In this document: positions 16,812 to 25,412 of the stretch, one piece after another
How the letters are laid out: every line of letters starts with the position of its first letter
How positions within the stretch are numbered: position 1 is the first letter of the stretch
Assembly (NCBI GenBank): GCA_023391695.1
Contig: JAEWAK010000001.1
Location: 66,272-130,271 of the forward strand
Source: Bacillota bacterium
GTDB taxonomy: Bacteria > Bacillota > Clostridia > Lachnospirales > Lachnospiraceae
Reading direction: 5' to 3'
DNA: 64,000 nucleotides
Notes under the pieces: generated by a model
The model's input: the letters and a program-made list of their open reading frames with translations, nothing else
What the model was told of the DNA's origin: nothing
Databases searched by the model: none
Made by a program: the position numbers and the translations under genes

Positions 16812-17834
16812 TCAGGTTGAATTGCGCTTAACCAAACAAGTAGGTAAAATTACTTTTTTCGGAAGAAGCTTATCTCCATTCATTCTGGCAAGCAGAAGAT
16901 CTACTGCAACCATACCGATTTCTTTGGTGGGAACTTCGATCGTTGTCAATGGCGGATTGGAATATTTGGAGACTTCAATGTTGGAAAGTCCCATTACGGC
17001 TACCTCCTCAGGAACAGATATGCCATTATCATATAAACTGCTTAAAGCAGCCATTGCCATTAGATCACTTGCAGCAAAAAATGCGGTCGGATAATTATTT
17101 GATTTGATCAAATGATTCACTTTCTCAATACAGATATCTTCATCCCAGGAACAATCAATCACCCATTCAGGGTTAACCGTCAGGCCGGCTGAATGTATGG
17201 TGGAATAATAACCTTTATAACGCTGGCTTTCTTTTATATTTTTCATTGGGCCGCTGCCTCCGATAAAGCCGATATTTTTATGTCCCTTATCGATTAGATG
17301 CTGCACAGCCATGGCCGCAACATTATAATGGTCATATCCAACATTGTCGATATCACCGCGTTTGGTATCAATTCCAACAATATAAGGCACCTGATTTTTT
17401 ATAAACCCATAACTTTCGTCGCTGAGCGGAACCATTAATATAAGTCCGGAGACCGGTTCACTGAATGCAGTAAATAATTTTTTCCTGTCTTCCAGTTCAT
17501 GGCCGGTTTTAACAAAAGAAATTTCATATCCCTTTTCAAGCAGTCTGGATTCGATTCCGTTTAATATGGACATAAAATACGGATCATTGTATTTCTTTTC
17601 TGTAACACTTAAAACACATCCTATTTTAATATCGCTTCTTAGGGATATATTTTCTGTTTTCTTTGATTTTATTTTCGCAGCGGAGCTGGTTTTGTAATTT
17701 AATTTAGTTACAGCCTGCCATACTTTCTCCCGGGTTTCATCCGTCATCTTATAAGTAGAATCGTTATTAAGTACCCTTGACACAGTTGCGGTCGATACCT
17801 GTGCTAATTTCGCAACATCACGAATCGTACTCAT
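16812..17834 (-). CDS. LacI-family transcriptional regulator
   Basis: About 340 residues. The N-terminal helix-turn-helix reads MSTIRDVAKLAQVSTATVSR and then VLNND, with the hinge helix near residues 48-58. The periplasmic-binding-like core follows with GCVLSVTEKKYNDPYFMSIL and the effector-site region GYDHYNVAAMAVQHLIDKGH. I chose the ATG at 17834 because GGGGAG lies just upstream; the in-frame ATG at 17861 has no ribosome binding site. It diverges from the operon beginning at 18176, and palindromes in the shared intergenic region fit control of both its own gene and that operon. The effector is probably a sugar released by the neighbouring glycosidases. Confidence 0.93.
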   Translation of the reverse strand: MSTIRDVAKLAQVSTATVSRVLNNDSTYKMTDETREKVWQAVTKLNYKTSSAAKIKSKKTENISLRSDIKIGCVLSVTEKKYNDPYFMSILNGIESRLLEKGYEISFVKTGHELEDRKKLFTAFSEPVSGLILMVPLSDESYGFIKNQVPYIVGIDTKRGDIDNVGYDHYNVAAMAVQHLIDKGHKNIGFIGGSGPMKNIKESQRYKGYYSTIHSAGLTVNPEWVIDCSWDEDICIEKVNHLIKSNNYPTAFFAASDLMAMAALSSLYDNGISVPEEVAVMGLSNIEVSKYSNPPLTTIEVPTKEIGMVAVDLLLARMNGDKLLPKKVILPTCLVKRNST

Positions 17835-17881
17835 TTTATTCTCCCCTTTCATCGTAAACATTCACATTGAGTTTCGTAAAA

Positions 17882-17899
17882 TTACGTTAATGAATGTAA
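17882..17899. promoter_or_regulatory. LacI-type operator at the regulator's own start site
   Basis: TTACGTTAATGAATGTAA is an imperfect palindrome with TTAC/GTAA ends (14 of 18 positions symmetric). It overlaps the predicted start of the minus-strand lacI-type transcript, which fits autorepression. Confidence 0.55.
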
Positions 17900-17909
17900 T
17901 GCAATCTAA

Positions 17910-17938
17910 ATAATATATTATTATGATTCCATTGTCAA
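17910..17938 (-). promoter_or_regulatory. promoter of the LacI-family regulator gene
   Basis: Read on the minus strand: TTGACA (17938-17933), a 17-bp spacer and TATTAT (17915-17910). The operator at 17882-17899 lies just downstream. Confidence 0.65.
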
Positions 17939-18056
17939 TATTTAAAACATTCAATTGTAACAGGAGGGATTTTGACGCTTCCTTATCACGGTAATTATAT
18001 GATGGACAGGCATTAAAATTTTAATAAATAAATTTTATAATTAGGGAGAAAATGTA

Positions 18057-18085
18057 TTTACATATTAATAAACACGTGATATAAT
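18057..18085 (+). promoter_or_regulatory. promoter of the zinc-ribbon/DUF4832 operon
   Basis: TTTACA (18057-18062), exactly 17 bp, then TATAAT (18080-18085). Transcription would start near 18092, giving a leader that contains the repeats at 18098-18159. Confidence 0.7.
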
Positions 18086-18097
18086 TCGAAATAAGAT

Positions 18098-18159
18098 TTA
18101 CTAAACAAACGTAACAAAAATAACGTAACAAAAGATTATAACAAAAGAACATAACAAAG
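18098..18159 (+). repeat. operator-like palindrome and four phased TAACAAA repeats in the 5' leader
   Basis: TTAC-N9-GTAA (18098-18114) resembles the half sites of the operator at 17882. TAACAAA then recurs at 18112, 18126, 18139 and 18152, a 13-14 bp period. The region lies between the predicted transcription start and the gene at 18176, and no reading frame accounts for it. Confidence 0.6.
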
Positions 18160-18175
18160 TGAAAAGAAGGTAAAA

Positions 18176-18406
18176 ATGAAAACAGTATATTGCCAGCATT
18201 GCGGTGAAAAAATATATAATGATGAAATTGCCTTGAATATCAAAATATTTGGAAAACAGGTTGGCGGAATAAGATGTTACGACTGCCTTTCCGCATTTTT
18301 GGGTTGTAATAGCGGCAAATTAAGAGAAATTTCCCTGTTTTATAAAAACACGGGTTGTTCTGTTTTTCAAAATAAATATACCTATGAAGGAGAGCTGAAT
18401 GAGTAA
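18176..18406 (+). CDS. small four-cysteine (zinc-ribbon-like) protein
   Basis: A 76-residue protein with CQHC at residues 6-9 and CYDC at residues 34-37, a spacing that fits a single zinc-ribbon site, plus two extra cysteines at 44 and 61. No membrane segment or signal peptide. GAAGG precedes the ATG, and its end overlaps the next gene by eight bases, so it is translated as part of the operon. I do not recognise a named family. Its place as first gene behind the regulated promoter suggests a role linked to the glycosidase products, perhaps as a small cofactor or regulatory protein. Confidence 0.65.
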   Translation: MKTVYCQHCGEKIYNDEIALNIKIFGKQVGGIRCYDCLSAFLGCNSGKLREISLFYKNTGCSVFQNKYTYEGELNE

Positions 18407-19727
18407 CCAGGTAATTGTATATCCGGAAATAAGCAGGGACTTAATTATCAATCCCGGTATCGGATTCATTGCAGCCCCGCAGCTTATGGGAGCAATGGAA
18501 ACAGTAAAAGACAACAAAGGCAATGAGGTGGGGAAATATAAATTTACACAGGACAGTAAAACGTGGAATCATCCCGACAGCAAAATATATTATTGCGGAG
18601 TGCGCTGGAAGGATATGGAGCCTGAAAAGGGAGAATACCGGTGGGAGGTTTTGGAGAAAAAACTGGATTATGCCAGAGCCCTTGGATGTACGGCAGTTGT
18701 ACGGTGTTTGCCATATGCATTAAGCGATGACGAAGATATTCCCATATGGTATCGCAGGGAGTATCCGGAAGAACCGGAGTTTCCATTTTGGCGGGTAGAT
18801 CCTGTTACCACTCCCTATGTGGAATATTGGTCCGGATTTATTAAAGAATTCGGCAGTCATTTTGACGGACATCCGATCATCAGCTCCGTTGACATGGCTA
18901 TCGTTGGTGCCTGGGGGGAAGGCGGAGGAACGGAATTTTTAGAAGAAGAAGCAATCCGGCGTATCTCCGATGCATACATAGATAACTTTAAGATAACGCC
19001 CCTGCAGGCATTGCTCCATGATCCGAAGTCCTTAAAAGTTATAAAGGAACGGAATGAAACCATAGGTTACCGGGTGGACTGTCTTGGGGATATGGGAGGA
19101 TTTCATGGAAATGAATGGTCCCATATGCTGGATTTCTATCCCCAGAATATTCAAAACTTTAATATGGGGGATGCCTGGAAAAAGGCGCCGGTCGTTTTTG
19201 AAGCCTGCTGGCATATGAACGATTGGTTTCATCAGGACTGGGATATTGATTACATTATCGATGAATCCTTAAAATGGCATATTTCATCTTATAACAGCAA
19301 AGGGACAACGGTTCCCTGTTTATGGAAAGACAGTGTAAAACGCTGGCTTCTAAAAATGGGTTATCGCTTTGAAATCAGAAAATTTACCTATGAATCAGAG
19401 GTTAAGAAAGGGCAGCCGCTTTCCGTCACTATTTTAACGGCGAATGTGGGAGTCGCACCGATTTATCGAAATTATCCGCTGGTTATAAGGTTTCGGGATG
19501 AAAGGAAAGTTTTTTCCTTTACAATCAAAGCAGATATTCGGGAATGGCTTCCCGACAGGGATATATTATGTAAGGAGAGCATATGGATACCGGCTGATAT
19601 ACCAAGTGGTGAATACATAATTGAAATGGGGATAGAGACCGGAAGCGAAGAAATCGGAAATATTAAATTGGCTGTGTTGGGAGAGGTAAACGGTTATTAC
19701 CCCATGGGCAGGATATCGATTGTATAA
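18399..19727 (+). CDS. DUF4832-containing TIM-barrel glycosidase-like protein
   Basis: 442 residues, no signal peptide. The first ~320 residues look like a β-galactosidase-type barrel: NPGIGF near the start, YYCGVRWKDMEPEKGEYRWE (the strand and helix seen in GH42-like enzymes) and MAIVGAWGEGG, where the glutamate is a good acid/base candidate. FEACWHMNDW offers a second glutamate. The C-terminal ~110 residues match the DUF4832 β-sandwich (VTILTANVGVAPIYRNYPL). Its cytoplasmic location implies action on an imported glycan. Activity in this group is largely uncharacterised. The ATG overlaps the small upstream gene and is preceded by GAAGGAGA. Confidence 0.72.
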   Translation: MSNQVIVYPEISRDLIINPGIGFIAAPQLMGAMETVKDNKGNEVGKYKFTQDSKTWNHPDSKIYYCGVRWKDMEPEKGEYRWEVLEKKLDYARALGCTAVVRCLPYALSDDEDIPIWYRREYPEEPEFPFWRVDPVTTPYVEYWSGFIKEFGSHFDGHPIISSVDMAIVGAWGEGGGTEFLEEEAIRRISDAYIDNFKITPLQALLHDPKSLKVIKERNETIGYRVDCLGDMGGFHGNEWSHMLDFYPQNIQNFNMGDAWKKAPVVFEACWHMNDWFHQDWDIDYIIDESLKWHISSYNSKGTTVPCLWKDSVKRWLLKMGYRFEIRKFTYESEVKKGQPLSVTILTANVGVAPIYRNYPLVIRFRDERKVFSFTIKADIREWLPDRDILCKESIWIPADIPSGEYIIEMGIETGSEEIGNIKLAVLGEVNGYYPMGRISIV

Positions 19728-19738
19728 GAGGAGGATTT

Positions 19739-21028
19739 ATGAAAAGAAAGCTGTTTTTTAAGGAATGTACGGATTACTGCGGATTTGATAATCTGCCGGA
19801 AGGGATTGAAGCGTTTTATGACGGCTTTTTGGGAGATACGGAAGAATATCTTATTGACCGCGGATTTCTGGTCCGGCTTTTTGAAAAATATGACTTGCCA
19901 CAGGATAAACAGGATTTAGTATTGAAAGCCTGTGAGGCAATTGAGGCGGATCAAATATTACTTCATTTTACAAAATTTCTGGTATGGGATATGTGCAGTG
20001 CCAGGAACCGCTGTGATGCCGATCATTATAAAAATCTCACACCTGTCTGTATGCCAAAATACCGGGAACTATATTCGTTTCTGCTGCTGCTTGCCTGTGT
20101 AAAACCGGCTATGAGACAGTTGAATGAAAGAGGAGTTCCGGCCGGATATTATGAGGATATTCCTTACCGGCCCATGGAGAAGCAGTTTAAGAAACTGATA
20201 GAGCATGGAGATGTATCGGTCAGTGATTTCCCCTGGGATATGAATTTTTATACCTGTTCCATTTTTTTAATGGACCGTTTCCTGTTTATACCCTGCAAAT
20301 TTGAAGACAGCCTTACCATATACCGGAATAATAAAACCGGAAAAGTTATTGCATTAAGGCATGGGGGAGAAGAATTCAGAAGTGACGGCCAACTAAACGG
20401 GATCAATAAGGTATATGATAAGAGAGGAAAATTCACCGCAGAATGGAGTGAAGGTGAAAATTCGGTTACTGCCAATCCCATCAGTCCAATGGGGTACGTA
20501 AAGAAAGAGAAGATCACTCTGGATAAGAAGGAATGGGAGATTGCGCTGAAACAAGGGGAGCTTCTATTGGCATTGCATGTACCTGCTGGTCCCGGTTATA
20601 ATCCGGACCGGTTAAAGAATTCCATGGAACTGGCAATTGAATTTTATGATAAATATTTTCCGGAATTGCATATAAAAGGTTTTTGGAGCGAAAGCTGGCT
20701 TTATGATTCCAGGTTATCCTTAATACTTGACAATGATAAAAGTAACATTATCAAAGTTCAGAGACAATTTTATCTTTATCCGGTTAAGGCAGGGGATTCC
20801 ATGCTGCGTTATGAAGTGTTCGGAGACTGGAACGCGGACCCCTATAAAGCCGAATTAAAGACCTCCCTGCAAAAGGCAGCCTTTGATTATATGAAAACGG
20901 GAGGTAGATTTAATAATCTAAGTATGGTGGTGCTCCGGGAAGAGGTTCATAAGGTTGGAAATAACACGTACATTACCGTGGAAGATATTGAGGAATTTAA
21001 AAGAACCGTGGACAGCCATCTGAAATAG
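19739..21028 (+). CDS. GNAT-like acyltransferase (NAT_N/GNAT_C architecture)
   Basis: 429 residues resembling the 'acyltransferase domain-containing' proteins of Firmicutes, which have a helical NAT_N half (residues ~1-140) and a GNAT_C half (~150-290). Features are the SDFPWDMNFYTCSIFLMDRF block, the VPAGPGYNP segment (a probable acyl-CoA-contact loop) and KGFWSESWLYDSRLSLIL. These proteins are common beside glycosidases, but their acceptors are unknown. It lies 11 bases after the DUF4832 gene, with AGAGGAGG between them. Acylation of a sugar or intermediate in this pathway is inference. Confidence 0.65.
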   Translation: MKRKLFFKECTDYCGFDNLPEGIEAFYDGFLGDTEEYLIDRGFLVRLFEKYDLPQDKQDLVLKACEAIEADQILLHFTKFLVWDMCSARNRCDADHYKNLTPVCMPKYRELYSFLLLLACVKPAMRQLNERGVPAGYYEDIPYRPMEKQFKKLIEHGDVSVSDFPWDMNFYTCSIFLMDRFLFIPCKFEDSLTIYRNNKTGKVIALRHGGEEFRSDGQLNGINKVYDKRGKFTAEWSEGENSVTANPISPMGYVKKEKITLDKKEWEIALKQGELLLALHVPAGPGYNPDRLKNSMELAIEFYDKYFPELHIKGFWSESWLYDSRLSLILDNDKSNIIKVQRQFYLYPVKAGDSMLRYEVFGDWNADPYKAELKTSLQKAAFDYMKTGGRFNNLSMVVLREEVHKVGNNTYITVEDIEEFKRTVDSHLK

Positions 21029-21039
21029 AAAGGATTTTT

Positions 21040-22134
21040 ATGGGGAAATATTCATTGGAAAATTATGAACTATATAAGACCAAAAAAATACGGCCGGTTT
21101 TAAAAGCTTCGTCTGATAATTACGGCCGTGGGCCGGTAAACTATATAACCTGTTCCTGGGCTGATCTGGAACCCCGCAGGGGGTGTTACAATATGGATTT
21201 TATTTTGGAGGAGGTATCCAAAGCTTTTAATCCGGTACTTGTCATAAAACCGGATTACCCGGACTGGATTAAGGATAATCCGCTGGAATGCTTTGCCAGA
21301 TTAATACGGAGGGTCGGCAGCTGTTTTATGAAAAGGGAGATTATGCTTATCGGAATTGTGATAACTTCCATAAGTAACAGCGTCGTAGAATGGGAGGCAT
21401 ATATAGATGGGTTCAAAACGGTTACATTATTTGCAGATATACATAACTATGAATTAATTCGTTTCCTGAAAAATAAAAATCAGGAATTCGGCCTGAGAAT
21501 TTCCTTCGGCGAAGCTAACTGGATCCAAGCCTGTGAAGATCTGGCCTGCCAAAACTTACAGGATAATTGGGAGAGAAAACCGACACTGCTTCATGTTTTG
21601 GATGAGGCCTGCGGACTACAGGTGAAAAGGCAGGCATTGCAATGGCACGCAGGCTTCTCCAATAAAGAACTGGATCTGGGATTCCATATCGCTTTAAGAA
21701 AGCTGACTTATCCGGAAAACGTATCAAGCAAGGGGGTATTACCGGTGCGTTTCTGGTTCGTAAATAATGGAAGCGCACCGTGTTACGGCAGTTTATGTAT
21801 CAACTTACAACTGGTACGGGAAGATAAAATTTATGTAATTCCTGTACCAAATTCACCGGTTGGCTGGCCCGTGGGAGATATTATCCATAATGAGAAAATA
21901 CCCCTTCCTTCTCTTGAAGAAGGCATTTATTCTTTGGCTGTCGGACTCTTTCATAAACATAATGTGCCTGTCGGTATGGGAATTGACCAAAAGAGTACGG
22001 ATGGATTTTACAAAATGGGAGACATAAGGATTGATCATGTAAACCGGGACTACATTAATAATATTTGGGAGCATTATTATCCGGAAGGCTATTATCCCCT
22101 GGAAGATCCGGGGGAGCCGGAAGGGAATGGGTAA
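21040..22134 (+). CDS. second DUF4832-like protein with reduced barrel
   Basis: 364 residues. The C-terminal ~130 residues are a DUF4832-like β-sandwich (LPVRFWFVNNGSAPCYGSLC, then the ending FYKMGDIRIDHV, as in the 18399 gene). The N-terminal part is shorter than a complete barrel: an ITCSWADLEPRRGCYN strand is recognisable, but the acidic catalytic stretch is weak. It may be a non-catalytic binding partner or a divergent enzyme. It sits 11 bases after the acyltransferase and is in the same operon. Paralogy with the gene at 18399 suggests duplication followed by divergence. Confidence 0.6.
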   Translation: MGKYSLENYELYKTKKIRPVLKASSDNYGRGPVNYITCSWADLEPRRGCYNMDFILEEVSKAFNPVLVIKPDYPDWIKDNPLECFARLIRRVGSCFMKREIMLIGIVITSISNSVVEWEAYIDGFKTVTLFADIHNYELIRFLKNKNQEFGLRISFGEANWIQACEDLACQNLQDNWERKPTLLHVLDEACGLQVKRQALQWHAGFSNKELDLGFHIALRKLTYPENVSSKGVLPVRFWFVNNGSAPCYGSLCINLQLVREDKIYVIPVPNSPVGWPVGDIIHNEKIPLPSLEEGIYSLAVGLFHKHNVPVGMGIDQKSTDGFYKMGDIRIDHVNRDYINNIWEHYYPEGYYPLEDPGEPEGNG

Positions 22135-22211
22135 AACGGCATATTGGGGCTTGCGGGAAGAAAAATACTGTAACCTTCAATATAAAATTATACATACAGG
22201 AGGTATTTAAT

Positions 22212-23537
22212 TTGAAACTGGCATTAGTGGGTGCGGGGCAAAGAGGGATGATATATGCGACATATGCGTACCAATCAAAAAGAGCTGAAATTGTTGCCGT
22301 AGTAGAGCCGGATGAAGCCAAAAGAAAGGCTGCCGCAGATTTATTTCAGCTTTCGGCAGAGATGCAATTTGTAACTGTGGAGGAGTTTTATCAGTTAGGA
22401 AAGGCAGCAGATGCAATCATAATTGCATCAATGGACCGGGATCATTACGGCCAGGCAATGGCCGCCCTGGATTTGGGATATCAGATCCTTTTAGAAAAGC
22501 CAATTTCTCCCGATCCCAGGGAGAGTCTGGAAATTAAAGAAAAAGCAAACCGGTTAAAGCTCAATGTGATCGTTTGCCATGTATTAAGATATACGAACTT
22601 TTTCTCTGCCATAAAAAGCATAATTGACCGCAATGAATTAGGTAAAGTAGTTTCAATCCAACACAATGAGAATATAGGTAATTATCATATGGCCCACTCT
22701 TTTGTGAGGGGGAACTGGAGACGAAGCAGCTTATCCAGTCCGTTAATCATGCAGAAGTCTTGTCATGATATGGATATATTAACCTGGCTGGCAGGCAGTG
22801 AAGCAAAACGCATTTCATCCTTTGGAAGTTTAACATACTTTAAGGAAGAGAATGCACCGGAGAACAGTTCGGACCGGTGCCATACCTGTAAAGCTGCAAG
22901 GAAATGCAGGTTTGATGCCAGGAAGGCGTATTTACCGGCTGCGGGGAGCTGGCCGGCCACGATTTTATCCCGGGATCAAAGCAGGGCGGGAATTCTCAAA
23001 GCCATAGAGACAGGGCCTTATGGAAGATGTGTATACCGTTGTGACAACGATGTCTGTGATAATCAGGTAGCATTAATTGAATTTAAAAACGGGGTTACGG
23101 TAAGTTTTAATCTCAGCGGTTTTACGAATAAAATGTGCCGGACTATTAAAATTATGTGTGAAAACGGTGAAATTCGGGGAGATGACAGCAGGAATGTGAT
23201 CGAAATAACGCGCTTTGCCTCCAATGCCGTCAATCAATATGAACAAAGAGTAATTCATCCCGGTATTGTGGAAGGAGGCCATGGCGGGGGCGATATAGGA
23301 CTGATGAATGATTTTATGGATATGCTGGAGGGAAAAGGCGGCTTTTATAAATCATCTGTCAACCAATCGGTAGAAAGTCATATCATGGCCTATGCAGCGG
23401 AACAATCCCGAATCCGGGGAGTTATTATTGATATGGATGAGTTAAAAGAAAATCTGATGCAGGAAGATAGTTCAAATAACAAAAGTGTGGTGAAGGTAGA
23501 TGAAATCGAAAAAGGATCTAGTGATTTCCCAAAATAA
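22212..23537 (+). CDS. Gfo/Idh/MocA-family oxidoreductase
   Basis: 441 residues. The Rossmann motif is LALVGAGQRGMIYATYA at the N-terminus. The EKPI motif (LLEKPISPD near residue 96) supplies the catalytic lysine, and HDMDILTWLAG carries the conserved histidine. A cysteine-rich insert (CHTCKAARKC) is typical of one branch of this family and may bind metal. It oxidises or isomerises a sugar with NAD(P). The start is TTG 22212, fixed by AGGAGGT seven bases upstream and by homology; an in-frame ATG at 22065 is inside the preceding gene. It overlaps the following permease gene by 38 bases. Confidence 0.88.
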   Translation: MKLALVGAGQRGMIYATYAYQSKRAEIVAVVEPDEAKRKAAADLFQLSAEMQFVTVEEFYQLGKAADAIIIASMDRDHYGQAMAALDLGYQILLEKPISPDPRESLEIKEKANRLKLNVIVCHVLRYTNFFSAIKSIIDRNELGKVVSIQHNENIGNYHMAHSFVRGNWRRSSLSSPLIMQKSCHDMDILTWLAGSEAKRISSFGSLTYFKEENAPENSSDRCHTCKAARKCRFDARKAYLPAAGSWPATILSRDQSRAGILKAIETGPYGRCVYRCDNDVCDNQVALIEFKNGVTVSFNLSGFTNKMCRTIKIMCENGEIRGDDSRNVIEITRFASNAVNQYEQRVIHPGIVEGGHGGGDIGLMNDFMDMLEGKGGFYKSSVNQSVESHIMAYAAEQSRIRGVIIDMDELKENLMQEDSSNNKSVVKVDEIEKGSSDFPK

Positions 23538-24453
23538 GAAGAATGCATTTTTCAGGGAAATGAAAGAAAACAGAATTTTATATTTAATGTGTGTCCCGGC
23601 CTTATTCATTCTGGTTCATTTCTGCTATATACCGTTTGCGGGAGTTTGGATGGCTTTTACGGATTTCAATGTGGTGGACGGGATTTTCGGAAGTCCTTTT
23701 GTAGGACTTGATAATTTTAAATATTTCTTTTCCAAAAACAGCATGGGCTGGAAAGTCACCTATAATACGTTATTCATTAATTTTTTTGGCATTATCCTGG
23801 GCCTTCTCGTACCCATCAGCATTGCGGTATTTTTAAATGAAATCCGCAGTAAACTCTTCAAAAAATTAACGCAAAGTATGATGTTTTTTCCGTATTTCCT
23901 GTCCTGGGTCGTGGTAGGTGCCATCATCTACGGTTTCTTTTCAACGGATGTAGGTGTAATAAATCATTTGCTTTCTTATTTTGGGGTAAAACCGGTCAGC
24001 TGGTATTCCCAGCCCCAGTATTGGAAAGGGATCATCATTTTTGCAAATGTATGGAAATGGAGCGGTTATAATTCCATCATTTACATGGCGGCAATGTCAA
24101 ATTTCGATCACTCCCTTTTTGAAGCGGCAAAAGTGGATGGAGCAAATAAATTTCAATGTATTATTAATCTTACGATTCCCATGTTAAAACCAACAGCGGT
24201 TGTTTTAACCCTAATGAGCATCGGACGGATTTTCTGCGGTGATTTTGGGATGATTTACGGAATCATAGGCAATAATCCCGTGCTGATTGACGAAGTTACC
24301 GTTATTGATACGTATGTATATCAATCCATGCGGACCTTAGGTTTTTCCTATTCTACTGCGATCGGTTTATTCCAGTCTGTTATGGGGCTTTTGTTAGTAA
24401 CCGCTGCGAATAAGATTTCCAAGAAAATAAATGAGGGAGAGGGGTTATTTTAA
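23500..24453 (+). CDS. ABC sugar transporter permease (LplB/YtcP-like)
   Basis: 317 residues with six predicted transmembrane segments and the EAA loop SLFEAAKVDGANKFQCIINL followed by TIP. The N-terminal MCVPALFILVHFCYIPFAG is typical of LplB-type permeases for oligosaccharides. It begins inside the preceding oxidoreductase gene, so expression is probably coupled. Its partners are the permease at 24431 and the lipoprotein at 25413. The ATPase is not encoded here. Confidence 0.9.
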   Translation: MKSKKDLVISQNKKNAFFREMKENRILYLMCVPALFILVHFCYIPFAGVWMAFTDFNVVDGIFGSPFVGLDNFKYFFSKNSMGWKVTYNTLFINFFGIILGLLVPISIAVFLNEIRSKLFKKLTQSMMFFPYFLSWVVVGAIIYGFFSTDVGVINHLLSYFGVKPVSWYSQPQYWKGIIIFANVWKWSGYNSIIYMAAMSNFDHSLFEAAKVDGANKFQCIINLTIPMLKPTAVVLTLMSIGRIFCGDFGMIYGIIGNNPVLIDEVTVIDTYVYQSMRTLGFSYSTAIGLFQSVMGLLLVTAANKISKKINEGEGLF

Positions 24454-25348
24454 ATTGAGAAAGAAAAAATCTGTCAGTGATAGAAGTATTCTTATAATTG
24501 CTTACTGTTTTATAGGCTTTTTTGGATTCGTTTGTTTGTATCCGTTGATTCTTACATTGAGTGCATCCCTTTCCTCCGAAAGGGATATTGTAAGATACGG
24601 TTATTCCCTTATTCCCAAACAATTTACTTTTGATACATATAAATACATGTTTTTAAACAGCGGGAAGCAAATTTTAAAATCCTATGGTGTTACCATATTT
24701 ATTACAGTGGCAGGAACCCTGGGGGCAATGGTTATTACAAGTATGATGGCTTTTGCAATATCCATAAAGTCACTAAAGTACCGTAATGTGATCGCTTTTA
24801 TCGCCAATTTTACAATTGTTTTTTCAGCGGGACTGATTCCGTGGTATGTAGTGTGTGTAAATTATTATCATTTAAAAAATAATATTTTGGCTTTGATCCT
24901 CCCTTCTATTTTCAGTGTATGGAATATGTTCTTAATGCGCACTTATTTTTCGAGTATTTCACCCTCTTTATACGAGGCGGCCAAAATTGACGGAGCAAAT
25001 TACTTTACAATTTATTGGAGAATAGCAATCCCTTTAAGTAAAACCGCCGTATTGACAGTCGGACTCATGTATGCACTGCAATACTGGAATGACTGGTGGA
25101 ATGCACTGATTTTTATCAATGATAAAGATTTGTTCCCGTTACAATATTATTTATATACGATATTATCCAATGTGAATGCGATAAGTTCCGGACGTATTCC
25201 GTCTGGTGCTTCCGCCGGCATAACCTTACCGACGGAAACGGTTAAAATGGCGGTAACCGTAATAACCATCGGACCAGTTATTTTTTTGTATCCATTGGTA
25301 CAAAAACATTTTGTCCAGGGGATAATGACCGGTGCCGTGAAAGAATAA
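24431..25348 (+). CDS. ABC sugar transporter permease (LplC/YtcP-like)
   Basis: About 305 residues, six transmembrane segments, with the EAA loop SLYEAAKIDGANYFTIYWRI and the terminal QGIMTGAVKE typical of the second permease. ATG 24431 overlaps the previous stop by 23 bases; TTG 24455 is an alternative start that would use the GGGAGAGGGG at 24435-24444, and I cannot decide between them. Together with the preceding permease it makes the membrane channel. Confidence 0.9.
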   Translation: MRERGYFKLRKKKSVSDRSILIIAYCFIGFFGFVCLYPLILTLSASLSSERDIVRYGYSLIPKQFTFDTYKYMFLNSGKQILKSYGVTIFITVAGTLGAMVITSMMAFAISIKSLKYRNVIAFIANFTIVFSAGLIPWYVVCVNYYHLKNNILALILPSIFSVWNMFLMRTYFSSISPSLYEAAKIDGANYFTIYWRIAIPLSKTAVLTVGLMYALQYWNDWWNALIFINDKDLFPLQYYLYTILSNVNAISSGRIPSGASAGITLPTETVKMAVTVITIGPVIFLYPLVQKHFVQGIMTGAVKE

Positions 25349-25412
25349 AGGGAATTAATTGATGTTAAGCTTAAGGGCTGAACATAAATAGAAATAAAGA
25401 GGAGGATATGTA

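Noticed and set aside
18098..18159. CRISPR-like array
   Set aside because: Units of seven bases with a 13-14 bp period are far too short for repeats and spacers, and no cas genes are present.
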